DNA of 38,103 nt from Alkaliphilus serpentinus (GCF_009017255.1 NZ_WBZB01000043.1:1-38103), one strand, 5' to 3'. Shown: positions 7,604-14,983, counted from the stretch's first letter. Numbers and translations: made by a program. The notes: generated from the sequence alone by a model not told the origin.

Positions 7604-7701
7604 TTTTAATTTTTAGTTTTTTTCTTAATTATATTTTACTTTTTTATTCTATTTTTCATTTTTTTCTCTTAATTTTTTACTTTTCATTTTCCACTTTTCA
7701 C
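7604..7701. repeat. long degenerate T-rich 7-bp-period tract
   Basis: About 100 bp of T-rich sequence with recurring ATTTTTC, TTTTAAT, TTTTCAT and TTTTCAC units at roughly 7-bp steps. It begins directly after the minus-strand stop codon at 7710 (in gene sense). It is the longest and most degenerate of the post-stop tracts. Confidence 0.45.
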
Positions 7702-7709
7702 TGTATTAA

Positions 7710-8990
7710 CTATATAAGCTTTTCGTTATAGATATTTAATAAATTTAATCTTTCAATTTTGCTTTTTAATACTTCTGCATTAGTGGTATAAAGATTCAAT
7801 TCCTTCATTCTATTAAAATAGATAGAGCCTGCAAAGGTATAACGCTTTTTAAGGCCTTCTTTCCCTTTTATCTCCTCATTGGCATAGGCAATTAAATCAC
7901 CTGATGCTATGCTTCTGGGCAACTCTAAAAGAGGCATTCCTAAAGCTAGTCTAACACTATTATGGCCTGCAAGGCTACCTGTAACAATCGCCTCAGTATG
8001 ACCTACAAATAATCCCGATTTTTCTCCGGCACATAATAGATTATCTAAATGATCGACCTTCATTCTATTATTCCTTGGAGCAATGGATAAATATCTAATG
8101 GAGTTACCAATTCCCCCTGCATAAGGATCTTCATATTTGGCATTTTCAAAGCCCTCTATCTTTCTAAGCTTTTCTAAAGGATAAAAGGGAGCCATTAGCT
8201 TAGCATGACCAGTATCCAGTAACACTAAGTTTTCGGCGTATTCCCTTAAGGCATATTGCTGACAAACCTTCATATCTAGCTTATCTAAGTTAATATCAGC
8301 CTCAGGTACCTCTACTACCATTACCCCCTTTTCATTTAATTCCTTAGCAATCTCCGTCCCTAGGGATTCCTTATTAAGCTTACAGGAACCGCTAAAGGCA
8401 CCATAGGAGCCATTGGATCGCTGACCTAATATGTCTTCCACCCCAGCCTTTTGGTTTAAGCTAACCCTTGGCCCAAAGGAGGGGCATCTTAATATACACA
8501 TAGCACAGCCGTTTCCATATTTTAAGCAATTGCCCATTGGACCTGTAGAGCCTGTGGTTTCTATGAAAACATCACCTTCAATTACAGTGTTGTCACTGAA
8601 TTTGATACCGGTAATTCGATTATTCTCCTTTATAACATCAGTTGCTCTATGCTGCAAATATAAACTTATCCCCATTGAATTTATAAGCCTTCTAACCTTA
8701 GGTTCAATTATTGTAACATCATATAAGCTTGCATGCTTATGTCCTGGAAAATCAATATCTTTGTGTCTAGCACATTCATCAGTAATTTCAAATAGCTCCT
8801 TGGCACCTAGGAGTATGGATTCCTCAGCAGCCGTATACCTGCCATTGTTCCTCATGATTCCTCCAACATTTCCTAATCCAAGAAGCAAGTCTGTTCTTTC
8901 GAATAAATGAACATCGGCTCCAGCTTTTTTAGCAGTTATTGCAGCTGCACATCCTGCCCAGCCACCGCCGATAATTATGACTTTAACCAC
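7710..8990 (-). CDS. FAD-dependent oxidoreductase, GidA/TrmFO-like, with possible Fe-S motif
   Basis: A 426-residue flavoprotein. The N-terminus has a dinucleotide-binding GGGWAG motif (residues 8-13) in VKVIIIGGGWAGCAAA. The C-terminal segment HTEAIVTGSLAGHNSVRLALGMPLLELPRS resembles the FAD-binding tail of the GidA/TrmFO group, though here split over two motifs: TGSLAGHNSVRLALG and then LELPRS. The reaction is unknown. Cys155, Cys162, Cys165 and Cys169 form C-x6-C-x2-C-x3-C, which could hold a [4Fe-4S] cluster; TrmFO and GidA are not known to have this, to my knowledge. The GTG at 8990 is the likely start: AGGGGG lies 7 nt upstream, while the in-frame TTG at 8996 would be 1 nt from it. The gene follows its partner at 9004 by 13 nt, so the two are almost certainly co-transcribed and probably form an electron-transfer complex. 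Confidence 0.8.
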   Translation of the reverse strand: MVKVIIIGGGWAGCAAAITAKKAGADVHLFERTDLLLGLGNVGGIMRNNGRYTAAEESILLGAKELFEITDECARHKDIDFPGHKHASLYDVTIIEPKVRRLINSMGISLYLQHRATDVIKENNRITGIKFSDNTVIEGDVFIETTGSTGPMGNCLKYGNGCAMCILRCPSFGPRVSLNQKAGVEDILGQRSNGSYGAFSGSCKLNKESLGTEIAKELNEKGVMVVEVPEADINLDKLDMKVCQQYALREYAENLVLLDTGHAKLMAPFYPLEKLRKIEGFENAKYEDPYAGGIGNSIRYLSIAPRNNRMKVDHLDNLLCAGEKSGLFVGHTEAIVTGSLAGHNSVRLALGMPLLELPRSIASGDLIAYANEEIKGKEGLKKRYTFAGSIYFNRMKELNLYTTNAEVLKSKIERLNLLNIYNEKLI

Positions 8991-9003
8991 ATGCAATCCC
9001 CCT

Positions 9004-9945
9004 CTAATCTTTTTGTGTTATTTGTGTTTTGCAGGATCGAATAGGTATCCCATTTAAATCATATACAGTACAGGAACCACATATTCCTTCGCCACAACAT
9101 ATTTCATTGTTATTTGTTGAAACAAGCCTCATTCTATCTTTAAACTTTGTGTATACACCCTTTAGTTTGTCTTGTAGATAATCTGAGCCCCCTATAAACA
9201 AAAGGTCATATTTATTGTTGGTTAGGGCATTTGCCAGCTTAGCTTTACCCTCATCACTATATAAAGAAACATTTTCATCTAAGATGTTTACGTCGAAAAA
9301 TTCCTTAATCAGATTTACTGCAGAGGTTCCCTTATCAATCATTACATCTATTTCATTTTCCTTACTCATTAAATATTTAATTGCTAGGATTGCAGGAGCC
9401 TGGGCTATACCCCTTGCAACAACTAAAACTCTTTCTTTTTTACTAGCTTTAAGGTCCTGAATGCCAAAAAGACCATTCCAATAGGGTCCTCTAATCATAA
9501 GGCTATCGTCAACCTCCTCTAAAGCTTTGGTTTTTACTCCATGAATCTCAACGGCTATTTTGATTTGGGAAGAACCTTCATCAACCCACATAATCGATAT
9601 TGGTATATCAAAAAACTTTTCATATTTTTTATTCCTTATAAAAATGTAAGACCCCGGTTGCTTTAGCTGTCTTGCTAAACCCTTGGGTACTTCTAAAGAA
9701 AAAATAATTAATTTTTCTCCTAACCATTCCTTGTTAACGATTTTCACCTCTTGATATTGTCTTAATTCTCTTTTTTTAAGATTTAAAAAATGATAATTTT
9801 GATAAATACACACTCCACACCAGTTGCAATCACAATAATCCTTTCCTTGTAGTCTTGCACAAGTTATGCAGCTATTTAATTCTGCCAGATAACAAGGGCA
9901 GTATTCGCTTCCAGCATCGATGCAGCCATTACCCTCTAATGTCAT
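9004..9945 (-). CDS. PyrK/ferredoxin-reductase-like FAD/NAD(P) and [2Fe-2S] protein with Cys-rich N-terminus
   Basis: A 313-residue redox protein of the dihydroorotate dehydrogenase electron-transfer (PyrK)/sulfide dehydrogenase-like class. Residues from about 60 to 270 are the flavin and NAD-binding reductase core (GSYIFIRN, VLVVARGIAQAPAI). The C-terminus has C284, C289, C292 and C305, spaced C-x4-C-x2-C-x12-C as in PyrK for a [2Fe-2S] cluster. Unusual is the first 46 residues with nine cysteines (C8, C16, C18, C26, C29, C38, C40, C43, C46), which suggests further Fe-S or metal sites. AAGGAG 9 nt before the ATG sets the start. No pyrD is nearby; its partner is the flavoprotein just downstream. 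I infer that it passes electrons from NAD(P)H to that partner. Confidence 0.8.
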   Translation of the reverse strand: MTLEGNGCIDAGSEYCPCYLAELNSCITCARLQGKDYCDCNWCGVCIYQNYHFLNLKKRELRQYQEVKIVNKEWLGEKLIIFSLEVPKGLARQLKQPGSYIFIRNKKYEKFFDIPISIMWVDEGSSQIKIAVEIHGVKTKALEEVDDSLMIRGPYWNGLFGIQDLKASKKERVLVVARGIAQAPAILAIKYLMSKENEIDVMIDKGTSAVNLIKEFFDVNILDENVSLYSDEGKAKLANALTNNKYDLLFIGGSDYLQDKLKGVYTKFKDRMRLVSTNNNEICCGEGICGSCTVYDLNGIPIRSCKTQITQKD

Positions 9946-10050
9946 ACCTTCACTCCTTTCCTTCTTCTGAATACCCTAATATCAGAATATTTTTTTACAA
10001 CGAATATTGTTACTAAGAATTCAGGAGTTCAGGAATATTTATCCCAATAA

Positions 10051-10077
10051 AAAAATGCCTATATTAAAGGCATTTTT
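10051..10077 (-). terminator. intrinsic terminator of the dipeptidase gene
   Basis: AAAAATGCCT (10051-10060) and AGGCATTTTT (10068-10077) are perfect 10-bp arms. On the minus strand a T-rich tail follows. It lies 10 nt after the stop codon at 10087. Confidence 0.8.
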
Positions 10078-10086
10078 CTTTTCTTA

Positions 10087-11043
10087 TTATAATACATCTT
10101 TAATAACTCTTAAGGCATTCCCATGACAAATCTTCTCCAGTTGGTTGATATTAAAGCCCTTCCTCTCTAAGGCCTTTACAAGTAAGCCGATTTCTCCAAA
10201 GTCCTTTATTTCCATAATGCTATTAATGCCATCAAAGTCACTGCCTAAGGCGATTACATCTATCCCACCAACCTTATGAATGTGCTGTATATGTCGTACC
10301 ATATCCTCTACTCTACTATTTCCATCATGTACATCTCTATTTAAAAAGTTCCCACAGAAGTTTATTCCCATAACGCCTCCCTTTTCAGCAAGGATTCTAA
10401 TCATATCATCGGTTAGATTTCTGGAATGGGGGGTAGCTTCTCTAGCATTGGAATGGGAAGCGATAAAGGGCTTTTTAGTGACCTTGGCAACATTATAAAA
10501 TCCGCCATCAGAAAGATGGGATACATCAATAAGGATTCCCAATCTATTCATTTCTTCAACAACCTCTATCCCAAAGGGTGTGAGGCCCTTATCCTTAAAA
10601 GCTTCATCCCAATGAGGAAAGCCAATTTCATTAGGATAGTTCCAGGTTAGGGTTATCAATCTAACTCCTTTATCATATAGGAGTTTAAGATTATCTAGAT
10701 TCCCTTCTAGAACAGCCCCCTCCTCTATTGTAAGGATTGCAGAAATTTTATTATTCTCTTGATTTTTAGTGATATCCTCAAAGGAGCCTGCAAAGGCTAG
10801 GTTTTCGGAATTTTTCTGAACCTCAGCGTGAAATAAATCCATCATTTCTAAAGCCACCTGAAGGGGGCCTTTACCCTTCTTTCGTATCTCCTCTAGATGT
10901 AAAAAAACAGCAAAGAATTGGGCAAGGGAGTTACCCCTTTTAAGCTTTTTTACATCTATATGAAAGCTATTATTTCTAAGGCTTGTAGCTTTACTGCTAT
11001 ATAGCCTTTCTATGGTATCACAATGTAAATCAATAATCTTCAT
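10087..11043 (-). CDS. membrane dipeptidase-like metallopeptidase (family M19)
   Basis: A 318-residue zinc dipeptidase of the renal dipeptidase (M19) family, which cleaves dipeptides, including those with a D-residue. Metal ligands expected for the family are visible: His7 and Asp9 (DLHCDT), Glu107/108 (IEEGA), His176 (DVSHLSD), His197 (ASHSNAREATPHSRN) and Asp269 (LGSDFDG). No signal peptide is seen, so the bacterial protein is probably cytosolic. GGGAGGGG just before the ATG marks the start. It is single-gene, with a strong terminator downstream and a MITE-like element upstream; its promoter must lie in the 100 bp between the element and the start, or inside the element. Confidence 0.92.
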   Translation of the reverse strand: MKIIDLHCDTIERLYSSKATSLRNNSFHIDVKKLKRGNSLAQFFAVFLHLEEIRKKGKGPLQVALEMMDLFHAEVQKNSENLAFAGSFEDITKNQENNKISAILTIEEGAVLEGNLDNLKLLYDKGVRLITLTWNYPNEIGFPHWDEAFKDKGLTPFGIEVVEEMNRLGILIDVSHLSDGGFYNVAKVTKKPFIASHSNAREATPHSRNLTDDMIRILAEKGGVMGINFCGNFLNRDVHDGNSRVEDMVRHIQHIHKVGGIDVIALGSDFDGINSIMEIKDFGEIGLLVKALERKGFNINQLEKICHGNALRVIKDVL

Positions 11044-11145
11044 ATAACCCCTCCCAAATAAATAATATTCACATATTCTATATCAATATAAAAAAACCCT
11101 TTAAACAAAGTTTTAGACTGTTGAAAAAAGTAGAATCTACAATTA

Positions 11146-11525
11146 AACCCCTATATTCTTAAATAATGAGAAATCTGCGGAGATAAGAATAAAAGAAGGA
11201 GAAAATTACAGATACAATAACCCCTGAGAGATAGTCCCCAACATATGACAGTATAGTATTTTCAATGTTTGAGCCGAAGGTGAGTTTTGAAAATACCTGT
11301 AATTTTTAAGTTCATCCTGCCTTTTGCCCCTTGCATAGTTTTCATTCTTTCTATGCAAGAGGGAGTTTTTAAGAGGGTACCCCTCTTATATCCCACAAGG
11401 AGGGTACAGCCGAGCGTCCTAGGGAACCATGGGTTCCCTGGAAAAATAAAAACATTCACCTAAAGAAATAATAAGCAAATGTTTTTATTTATGAGTGATT
11501 TTCTCAGTTTTAAAATATAGGGGTT
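11146..11525. mobile_element. MITE-like element with 12-bp perfect / ~28-bp imperfect terminal inverted repeats
   Basis: AACCCCTATATT at 11146-11157 is repeated inverted at 11514-11525. Similarity continues inward on both sides (TTAAA, then TGAGAAA and TC), giving about 28-bp imperfect terminal repeats. The 380-bp interior is packed with hairpins: GTATTTTCAA/TTGAAAATAC (11256-11296), CTTGCATAG/CTATGCAAG (11330-11359), AAGAGG/CCTCTT near 11370-11390, AGGGAACC/GGTTCCCT near 11421-11439, and AAATAAAAACATT/AATGTTTTTATTT (11444-11490). No transposase is encoded. A 65-codon minus frame (11262-11459) and an overlapping second frame run inside but lack ribosome sites. The flanks share AAACCCTTTAA-CAAAG (11094-11110 and 11539-11555, one mismatch), which could be a target-site duplication or coincidence. 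It fills most of the 529-bp gap between the dipeptidase and the carboxypeptidase. Confidence 0.7.
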
Positions 11526-11538
11526 CTTCGACAACCTC

Positions 11539-11560
11539 AAACCCTTTAATCAAAGGGTTT
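11539..11560 (-). terminator. possible terminator hairpin of the carboxypeptidase gene
   Basis: AAACCCTTT (11539-11547) and AAAGGGTTT (11552-11560) are perfect 9-bp arms with a 4-nt loop, 12 nt after the stop at 11573. The minus-strand tail is not T-rich, so termination would be weak or Rho-assisted. Confidence 0.4.
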
Positions 11561-11572
11561 AAAACTACTCAG

Positions 11573-12673
11573 TTAATCAATCTTAAAAAATCTCTTTATT
11601 TTATCCTTTAGAGTTAGCTTATCTATATCTGCATTGGCTATGATATCTGCTTCTGCCAACAGCTGGTCATCTAAATAGGTATAAAGCTTACCAATTTTTG
11701 TACCCTTCAAAACTGGTGCTTCTATATAATTGGGTACATCCACTATTGTTCTTAGATTTTCTTCCTCTCCTTCTAATAATGGAATTACCACCTCTTTAGA
11801 GGAAACTAGCTGGACTTCCCCCACCTTTCCTTCAAAAACAGGGATGACCTCAACCAATTCTCCTTTTTCAAAGGCTATGTGTCCGTGATACTCTTCAAAG
11901 CTCTTATCTAATAAATCCTTTGTGGTATTAAACCAATTGGGATCATTTAAGGTGACTGCTATTAGCTGCATATTATCCCGAGAGGCAGAGGCAACTAAAC
12001 ATCTTCCGGACCTTCTGGTATATCCGGTTTTTACACCATCTCCCCCCTCACACATACTCAAAAGTCTGTTCTTGTTTGCAAAGTGCTTATAGGTGTCTCT
12101 ATCGGCTAAATAATATCTGGTGCTAACGATCTCCTTAAATACCTGCTCCTTTAAAGCTGCTCTCGTTATCAGTGAAAGGTCATGGGCTGTTGTATAGTGA
12201 TTTTCATGATGGAGGCCATGGGGATTCACAAAATTTGTATTCTTTGCACCAAGGTCCTCTGCCCTTTTGTTCATGAGCTTGGAAAAACCCTCAATGCTCT
12301 CTCCAAGCTCTATAGCTATGGCAGCGGCAGCATCATTTCCCGATCTAAGCATCAATCCATATAGTAAATCCTTCATTTTTATTTCTTCATTATATTGTAG
12401 GTAAATAGAAGAGCCTTCTATTCCCACAGCTTCTGGAGTCACCTTAACAGTATGATCTAAATCAGTATTTTCAATTGCCAATAGGGCTGTCATAATTTTG
12501 GTTGTGCTGGCCATAGGCATTTTATCATGGATGTTCTTCTCATATAATACTCTTCCAGTTGCTACGTCCATAACAATAGCAGCCCTTCCACTTACACTGA
12601 TTTCCTCCCCTTTTATTGTTAAGGGCAAGATAAGGACAACTATTAGGGCTACTATTAGGATATTCTTCTTCAA
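11573..12673 (-). CDS. D-alanyl-D-alanine carboxypeptidase (S11, DacF/DacB-type)
   Basis: A 366-residue penicillin-binding protein that trims the terminal D-Ala from peptidoglycan stem peptides. A signal peptide covers about residues 1-22 (KKNILIVALIVVLILPLTI). The three active-site motifs are intact: S56-T-T-K59, S111-G-N113 and K215-T-G217. A C-terminal PBP5-type beta domain follows (VSSKEVVIPLLEGEEENL region), and the last ~20 residues (DKIKRFFKID) could be an amphipathic membrane anchor. The start is a TTG with GAGGTGATG just upstream; no better in-frame ATG exists. In B. subtilis dacB lies near scpA-scpB, and this gene also lies a few genes from scpAB, so a spore-cortex role is plausible. 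It is a paralogue of the gene at 21528-22688. Confidence 0.9.
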   Translation of the reverse strand: MKKNILIVALIVVLILPLTIKGEEISVSGRAAIVMDVATGRVLYEKNIHDKMPMASTTKIMTALLAIENTDLDHTVKVTPEAVGIEGSSIYLQYNEEIKMKDLLYGLMLRSGNDAAAAIAIELGESIEGFSKLMNKRAEDLGAKNTNFVNPHGLHHENHYTTAHDLSLITRAALKEQVFKEIVSTRYYLADRDTYKHFANKNRLLSMCEGGDGVKTGYTRRSGRCLVASASRDNMQLIAVTLNDPNWFNTTKDLLDKSFEEYHGHIAFEKGELVEVIPVFEGKVGEVQLVSSKEVVIPLLEGEEENLRTIVDVPNYIEAPVLKGTKIGKLYTYLDDQLLAEADIIANADIDKLTLKDKIKRFFKID

Positions 12674-12748
12674 ATCATCACCTCATTTATTTTACTTTAA
12701 CTTATTATTTGCTTTAGAGATGACAATATGCCTATATCCATAAAAAAA

Positions 12749-12775
12749 GAGGAATTAACTTCTAGGTTAATCCTC
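12749..12775 (-). terminator. intrinsic terminator overlapping the MazG-like stop codon
   Basis: On the minus strand GAGGATTAAC pairs with GTTAATTCCTC (one bulged base), followed by TTTTTTT. The TAA stop at 12767-12769 is inside the stem. Confidence 0.75.
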
Positions 12776-13168
12776 CTTAATAAACTTACATCCAAACTCC
12801 TTTGCCAGTTCCTCGGCATCCTTTATATCTTCGTCGCTCCAAACAGACCATCCACCCTTTAAGGTTCCATCTACATAGATTTCAACCTTATCATCCTTTA
12901 AAATCATAATTTTTCCGTTCTTCCTTCTCATTAGTTCAACCTGATTGGCGATGGCTTCTTCAATGTCTACATCCATTACCTTCAAAGCGATGAATAAGCA
13001 AGACATGGCATCCTGTAGCTCTCCCTTAGCTTTGTCAGTATCTCCCTTCATAAGGGCCTTCAAGGATTCTGCCACCTCTTCGTTTAAATGGCTAATGGCC
13101 GTTTTAGGATCATTTGTGCTATATTTTCTATTGTTCCATATCAATTCCATTGCATTTTTTATTTCCAT
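12767..13168 (-). CDS. MazG-like all-alpha nucleotide pyrophosphohydrolase
   Basis: A 133-residue protein whose first ~75 residues fit the all-alpha NTP pyrophosphohydrolase fold (MazG/HisE-like). These enzymes hydrolyse nucleoside triphosphates to monophosphates with Mg2+. The metal-binding pattern ExxE...ExxD is seen: E30, E31 and E34 in LNEEVAES, and E50 and D53 in GELQDAM. The C-terminal ~45 residues (EIYVDGTLKGGWSVWSDEDIKDAEELAKEF region, two short motifs) are an extension I cannot name. The substrate is unknown; a house-cleaning role against non-canonical nucleotides is usual for the group. GGGGAAGGT precedes the ATG. It appears to be a single-gene unit with its own terminator. Confidence 0.75.
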   Translation of the reverse strand: MEIKNAMELIWNNRKYSTNDPKTAISHLNEEVAESLKALMKGDTDKAKGELQDAMSCLFIALKVMDVDIEEAIANQVELMRRKNGKIMILKDDKVEIYVDGTLKGGWSVWSDEDIKDAEELAKEFGCKFIKED

Positions 13169-13253
13169 GATACCTTCCCCCTAAACTTATATAAGTATAT
13201 TATAACCTTTATACCCTACTTCAACAATTTAAAAAGTTATTTCATAAAATTAA

Positions 13254-13277
13254 AAGAGAGGTAAAATTTCCTCTCTT
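13254..13277 (-). terminator. intrinsic terminator of the ytfI-ytfJ pair
   Basis: AAGAGAGG (13254-13261) and CCTCTCTT (13270-13277) form a stem about 75 nt beyond the stop of ytfJ. On the minus strand it is followed by TTAATTTTA. Confidence 0.6.
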
Positions 13278-13351
13278 AAAACAATACATAAATATATAGT
13301 GGGTTTAATTAGTAAATAAGGTGAATATTAACACTTCAAACCAATAATCCA

Positions 13352-13816
13352 TTACTCGTAAGTAACAATTTCCTTTTCTGAATGTTGTTTATTATGACCC
13401 TTTTTTGTCATCATATTTTGAAGATTGTTCAGCATTTTAGGAGTCATATTAATAATATTATCGATCATATTGGCCCTTTGATCTACAGGCATAAGCTTAA
13501 TGTTGCCATTACCTACTACCATAAAGGCCACCGGCTGTACAGATACACCAGCACCAGTACCTCCTGCAAAGGGGAATTTTCCACCGCCTCCGCCATTGGC
13601 TTTACCTTCACCATTACCTTCTCCCTTTTCTTCTTTCTTCTTTTCCATTGTATAATCTCCACCACCAGAGGCAAAGCCAAAGGAAACCTTTGAAATGGGT
13701 ATTATAACTGTACCATCTGGAGCCTCTACAGCGTCACCAACAATTGTATTTACATCTACCATTTCTTTGATGCTTTCCATTGTTGTTTTCATAAGAGATT
13801 CAATTGGATGCTCCAT
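13352..13816 (-). CDS. ytfJ: GerW/YtfJ family sporulation protein
   Basis: The protein (154 residues from the preferred start) belongs to the GerW (YtfJ) family, spore proteins needed for normal germination in Bacillus. The family core is clear: EHPIESLMKTTMESIKEMVD, then VNTIVGDAVEAPDGTVIIPISKVSFGF split over two motifs, SGGGDY, a Gly/Lys/Glu-rich flexible stretch, and GTGAGVSVQPVAFMVVG. Family proteins usually start at M(S)EHPIE, so the ATG at 13816 is preferred. An in-frame ATG at 13828 abuts the AGAGG site with no spacing. It lies 15 nt after ytfI, the same pairing as in B. subtilis. Expression in the forespore is expected from the family, but I see no sigma-F/G promoter that I can defend. 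Confidence 0.9.
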   Translation of the reverse strand: MEHPIESLMKTTMESIKEMVDVNTIVGDAVEAPDGTVIIPISKVSFGFASGGGDYTMEKKKEEKGEGNGEGKANGGGGGKFPFAGGTGAGVSVQPVAFMVVGNGNIKLMPVDQRANMIDNIINMTPKMLNNLQNMMTKKGHNKQHSEKEIVTYE

Positions 13817-13831
13817 CAATATCACCATCCT

Positions 13832-14470
13832 CTATTCTTTTGCTTTTATTTTAAACATCTTTAAAGCTGCAATAATAATATAGCCTATTTTTATGAAAAT
13901 TATGCAATCTAAAGCAGTGTTCAGTTTTTCTCCCCCATAAAAGGGAATTACATTTAAATTTATATTTTTTGTCCTTCTCTTAATAAAAACGTAGCTTACA
14001 ATATTACTTTTTAAAGCCCATAAAATCCCCGTTATGGTTGCTGTTACAGCTGCGTCTTCCGTGCCAATCTCCGTTTGCCAGCTCAAACTTTTTACCACTA
14101 CTTTATTCTTAAGATAACTATATGCAAATTGATATTTTTCATAGATCAGCCTGATCTTTTTATAAGTTTTCCGAAGCTGATGGATTTCTAAATCCATCGA
14201 AGCTCCTTCTTTGATAATCTTCTGCTTAGCCATTTCTATATCTGAATTTACATCAGCATTTACCTCAAAGTCCCTCTCCTTGATGATGTCTACTATGGGA
14301 ATCTCTATTCGGTACTTTAATAAACCCCATAAAAAACGAAGGGTAATAACAAATTCACTCCTACTACCGTTTTTCAATGCTAATAGGCTTATATTTAAAT
14401 TTGAGAAAATAAAAAGAATCAGCAATACTAATAGAAAAAAAATTGCCCCAGAAAGAAAATTCAAAATCAA
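13832..14470 (-). CDS. ytfI: DUF2953 membrane-anchored protein (YtfI-like)
   Basis: A 212-residue protein with an N-terminal membrane helix (about residues 5-24, FLSGAIFFLLVLLILFIF) and a second hydrophobic stretch near the C-terminus (IIFIKIGYIIIAALKMF). The centre is charged and helical. DUF2953 proteins are typically encoded next to GerW in spore formers, as here, so a sporulation role is inferred from context only. The sequence pattern GTEDAAVTATITGILWAL is a characteristic block of the family. It is the first gene of a two-gene minus-strand unit with ytfJ. The promoter should be within 14471-14580, back to back with the speE control region. Confidence 0.8.
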   Translation of the reverse strand: MILNFLSGAIFFLLVLLILFIFSNLNISLLALKNGSRSEFVITLRFLWGLLKYRIEIPIVDIIKERDFEVNADVNSDIEMAKQKIIKEGASMDLEIHQLRKTYKKIRLIYEKYQFAYSYLKNKVVVKSLSWQTEIGTEDAAVTATITGILWALKSNIVSYVFIKRRTKNINLNVIPFYGGEKLNTALDCIIFIKIGYIIIAALKMFKIKAKE

Positions 14471-14588
14471 TCACCCTACTCTCTATACTATAAAATATTA
14501 TTGCCAATTATTATGGAAATAGACATCTTCTACCACGTGGTCCAAGTGAACTAAATACAACCAAATGGCATATTTTTGTTATAGGGTA

Positions 14589-14616
14589 TTGACATTTTTT
14601 CAAAAAGCTTTATATT
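14589..14616 (+). promoter_or_regulatory. candidate sigma-A promoter of speE-speB
   Basis: A perfect TTGACA (14589-14594) and TATATT (14611-14616) with 16-bp spacing. Transcription would start near 14623, leaving a leader of about 360 nt before speE. It is the best -35 match I found in the 513-bp gap. Confidence 0.55.
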
Positions 14617-14647
14617 TATTATAGATAAAGAGGTATATTTTAGGGCG

Positions 14648-14695
14648 TTGATAATTTAGTAAATATCAAGTAGGTTTCCCCTTCTTGATTTTTTT
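14648..14695 (+). promoter_or_regulatory. putative attenuator with exclusive antiterminator and terminator hairpins
   Basis: TTGATA (14648-14653) can pair with TATCAA (14664-14669). The same bases ATCAAG (14665-14670) can instead pair with CTTGAT (14684-14689), a stem followed by seven T's (14689-14695), an intrinsic terminator. The two structures exclude each other. Located some 25-70 nt after the promoter candidate, this would act as an attenuator, or make a ~70-nt small RNA. The ligand is unknown; I do not recognise a described riboswitch. Confidence 0.5.
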
Positions 14696-14733
14696 CTGTA
14701 AAAACCATATGCTAGTTAAAAGTTATCAATAAT

Positions 14734-14783
14734 CCATATTTTTTCGTTAGATTACCTTGATTTGTGGTAACACTAATATATGG
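14734..14783 (+). other. multi-segment stem-loop in the speE leader
   Basis: CCATAT (14734-14739), TTAG (14747-14750) and TTACC (14752-14756) pair in order with GGTAA (14766-14770), CTAA (14773-14776) and ATATGG (14778-14783). The apical loop is 9 nt. The register of three collinear helices makes chance unlikely. Function is unknown. Confidence 0.45.
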
Positions 14784-14856
14784 GGAATATTGAAAATAGA
14801 AAACTTAACAAAAATCATTTGAAGACTAATTGTAAATTAGAAACTCTCAATACTTT

Positions 14857-14899
14857 TTAAAAACTGGTATTTAGATACATACTAGCTAATAGTTTTTAA
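14857..14899 (+). other. second stem-loop in the speE leader
   Basis: TTAAAAACT (14857-14865) and AGTTTTTAA (14891-14899) are perfect 9-bp arms. It lies 85 nt upstream of the speE start. The stem is A+T-rich and weaker evidence than the hairpin at 14734-14783. Confidence 0.35.
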
Positions 14900-14983
14900 G
14901 AATCTCTATAGTTGTTGGTTTATTTGATTGCCCTTTATTATCTTAATAAGAAGCATAAAAAAACGTTTTAAGGAGGAAAATTA

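Noticed and set aside
7519-7731. 70-codon plus-strand open frame after the lspA-like gene
   Set aside because: It lies in a T-rich repeat tract and a terminator, and encodes almost only Phe, Leu, Tyr and Ser.
8431-8910. 159-codon plus-strand open frame
   Set aside because: It is a shadow of the flavoprotein gene, which has family motifs, a ribosome site and an operon partner.
11262-11459. 65-codon minus-strand open frame inside the MITE-like element
   Set aside because: It has no ribosome site, is composed of the arms of several hairpins, and is overlapped by another open frame. It is more likely a by-product of the repeat than a gene.
13382-13693. 103-codon plus-strand open frame
   Set aside because: It is antisense to ytfJ; the composition is the mirror of its Gly/Lys/Glu-rich linker and there is no ribosome site.
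14471-14983. Known riboswitch upstream of speE
   Set aside because: I looked for SAM, guanidine, PRPP/ppGpp and T-box hallmarks and found none that hold. Only the generic attenuator logic could be supported.
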